Assembly: GCA_963678585.2 (NCBI GenBank)
Contig: CAXXGA010000001.1
Coordinates: 672,567-736,566, forward strand
Length of the DNA: 64,000 nucleotides
Direction: 5' to 3'
Source of the DNA: Breoghania sp963678585
GTDB taxonomy: Bacteria; Pseudomonadota; Alphaproteobacteria; Rhizobiales; Stappiaceae
Below the pieces are notes generated by a model, which saw nothing but the letters and a program-made list of their open reading frames with translations, ran no database searches and was not told the origin of the DNA. A program made the position numbers and the translations under genes. How positions within the stretch are numbered: position 1 is the stretch's first letter; each line of letters starts with the position of its first letter. This document shows, piece by piece, positions 62,063 to 64,000 of this stretch.

Positions 62063-62542
62063 TCAGCGGCGCGGCACCAGCTTCTCCGACGCCCGCCCGC
62101 GGTCCCAGGTGCCGCTCAGCGTGCCGTCGTCGTTGATTATATAGATCACCGGATCGGCCTGTCCCCAGTCGACGGTCAGAACATTGCCCGCGAGAAGACC
62201 CGTACCGGTATAGACCTGCCCGGCGATATCCCAGCGAAACCGGGCGCGTTCCCCATCGATGCGGATGGTGACCGAGCCGGTGTAGCGCGACCCGTCGGCG
62301 TTGCGGCCTTCGGCCTTGTAGGCGCCTGCGAGACGCTCAAGAGTGCTTTCGTCTTCTGCCGGTGCCGGAGCGGGGGGCGGGGCGTCGGCGCCCTGCGGGC
62401 CGCTGCCCATGAGTGCGTTGGGATCGACGGCAAAAGCATTGCCCGGCACAAGGAAACCGATTGCAAGACAGGTTGCAAACCCGAGTGCCGCCAGCGTCAC
62501 GCCGCCTTTTGGCCTGAGCAGATCCATTCCCCGTGCCGTCAT
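62063..62542 (-). CDS. Secreted small beta-rich protein of unknown function
   Basis: 159 residues from ATG 62542 (ggaaaggg upstream); ATG 62572 and 62527 are possible. A signal peptide (GGVTLAALGFATCLAIGFLVP...AFA) is followed by a Pro/Ala linker and an 80-residue beta domain (LAGAYKAEGRNADGSRYTGSVTIRI...YTGTGLLAGNVLTVDWG...GTLSGTWDRG). It looks like a periplasmic lipocalin-type domain. Family not recognised. The LysE gene upstream ends 36 nt before. Confidence 0.7.
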   Translation of the reverse strand: MTARGMDLLRPKGGVTLAALGFATCLAIGFLVPGNAFAVDPNALMGSGPQGADAPPPAPAPAEDESTLERLAGAYKAEGRNADGSRYTGSVTIRIDGERARFRWDIAGQVYTGTGLLAGNVLTVDWGQADPVIYIINDDGTLSGTWDRGRASEKLVPRR

Positions 62543-62577
62543 CCGAACGCCCTTTCCTGAACTCAGCCCCATGCCGC

Positions 62578-63192
62578 CTACCTTGCGAAGAAAGCCAGCC
62601 TCAGGCCGAACCCGGCAAAGACCAGCGCCACCGTGCGGTGCATCCACTTCACCACGGCCTCGCGCTTGAGAACGGCGGAGCCGAGTAGGGCGGCAAAGGA
62701 GCCATAAAGCGCAAAGACCACGAAGGTCATCGCCATGAACACCGCGCCCATGGTCAGCATCTGCGTTGTTGCCGTCCCTTCGCCATGGGCGACGAACTGG
62801 GGCAGGAAGGCGAGGAAGAAAACCGTGAGCTTGGGATTCAGGACATTGATCAGGCAGGCCGTGCGCGCAATGGCGAAAAGGGATTTCTGCGGCCTCTCAT
62901 CGGCGCGAAGCGCGACTGGCCCGGCATGGCGCAAGGTCTGCCATGCCAGATAGAGCAGATAGGCGGCACCGGCGAAACGGATGATCTGATAAGCGAGCGC
63001 GCCTGCATGCATCAGTGCGGAAAGGCCGAGAACGGAGGCGGCAATGGCGGGAACGATACCGAGCGTGCAGCCGACCGCTGCGGCGATGGCTGCAAGTCGC
63101 CCGCCGGAAAGACCGGTGACCACGGTATAGACGACACCGGTGCCCGGAAGCAGCACCACGACCAGCGCGGTCATCAGGAATTCCAGGTTCAT
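62578..63192 (-). CDS. LysE-family translocator
   Basis: 204 residues, six membrane segments. LLPGTGVVYTVVTGLSGG replaces the usual PGP motif, and LINVLNPKLTVFFLAFLPQFV is canonical. It exports amino acids or similar compounds. The genes from odhB to lpdA are all on the minus strand and may be partly co-transcribed. ATG 63192 follows cagggaaa. Confidence 0.82.
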   Translation of the reverse strand: MNLEFLMTALVVVLLPGTGVVYTVVTGLSGGRLAAIAAAVGCTLGIVPAIAASVLGLSALMHAGALAYQIIRFAGAAYLLYLAWQTLRHAGPVALRADERPQKSLFAIARTACLINVLNPKLTVFFLAFLPQFVAHGEGTATTQMLTMGAVFMAMTFVVFALYGSFAALLGSAVLKREAVVKWMHRTVALVFAGFGLRLAFFAR

Positions 63193-63208
63193 TTTCCCTG
63201 CTCCCTGT

Positions 63209-63299
63209 CCCCCCCTTCGGGGGTCGTCTGCCCAATCTCGGCAAACCGTCGCCCGATAAGGGGCCGGGTGCCGACGAGCCGCCGCCCCGAGGGGGCGGC
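63209..63299. other. Two GC hairpins between odhB and lysE-like gene
   Basis: CCCCC-TTC-GGGGG (63211-63223), 5' of the LysE start, and GCCGCCCC-GAG-GGGGCGGC (63281-63299), just past the odhB stop on the minus strand. Neither is followed by a T run. The second may weaken read-through from odhB. Confidence 0.45.
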
Positions 63300-63321
63300 A
63301 GCCTGTTTCGTCACAACGGGC

Positions 63322-64000
<679 letters not shown>

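Overview
The window looks like chromosomal DNA of a high-GC alphaproteobacterium of the order Hyphomicrobiales (Rhizobiales). The evidence is the gene order obgE-proB-proA-nadD-rsfS-rlmH-envC-like-ctpA-divergent polysaccharide deacetylase-rppH, a PhyR/NepR/EcfG general stress locus, an odhB-...-lpdA segment, a long L21 with a C-terminal extension, and many families typical of rhizobia (DUF995, DUF3141, TIGR02281 retropepsin). A Stappiaceae-like lineage is possible, but the sequence alone does not fix the family. I see no prophage, insertion sequence, CRISPR array or replication origin.

Layout. 1-3341: a NikKMLQO-type nickel/cobalt ECF transporter, its first gene cut by the window edge. 3330-4881: a DMT exporter and a MarR regulator. 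5195-7458: three secreted proteins of unknown function, the first AT-richer than its surroundings. 7752-14973: a polysaccharide locus with galE, two secreted GH26-like proteins, a DUF995 protein, a multi-pass GT2 synthase and UDP-xylose synthase, followed by about 1.4 kb of largely AT-rich DNA with no convincing gene. 16453-19642: a FabI paralogue and a DUF3141 (PHA-synthase-like) protein. 19709-24122: a four-gene operon (thiolase, hotdog thioesterase, MFS transporter, alpha/beta hydrolase) divergent from a TetR gene across a compact promoter with twin operators. 24192-25190: a LysE exporter and tRNA-Ser(CGA). 25820-38643: housekeeping genes for ribosome, proline, NAD and cell envelope. 38665-48386: CAP lipoprotein, retropepsin, phosphohexomutase, NAD regulator, NlpC/P60 hydrolase, MarR, leucyl aminopeptidase, TPR lipoprotein and an MsbA-like ABC exporter. 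48482-52507: the general stress response locus. 52608-59571: Bcr/CflA transporter, hydrolase, double GNAT, allophanate-hydrolase-like amidase, PCuAC-like protein, GntR regulator and a 48-residue membrane protein. 59757-64000: lpdA, SDR, a small secreted protein, LysE and the 3' part of odhB (2-oxoglutarate dehydrogenase E2).

How the parts work together. The best-resolved regulatory unit is the stress locus. phyR and the nepR2-ecfG-kinase operon each have an upstream GGAAC-N16-CGTT element matching the EcfG promoter consensus, so the system probably autoregulates. Two further elements of this type, with N17, lie in front of two tiny membrane proteins (starts at 52507 and 59571). The locus has two NepR anti-sigma genes and a histidine kinase whose ATP-binding motifs look eroded. 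The polysaccharide locus is the best candidate for an undescribed system: a cellulose-synthase-like GT2 without a PilZ domain, a UDP-xylose supply gene and two secreted GH26 paralogues, one with substitutions at and beside the expected catalytic residues. All functions are read from motifs and gene context by eye; no database search was run.
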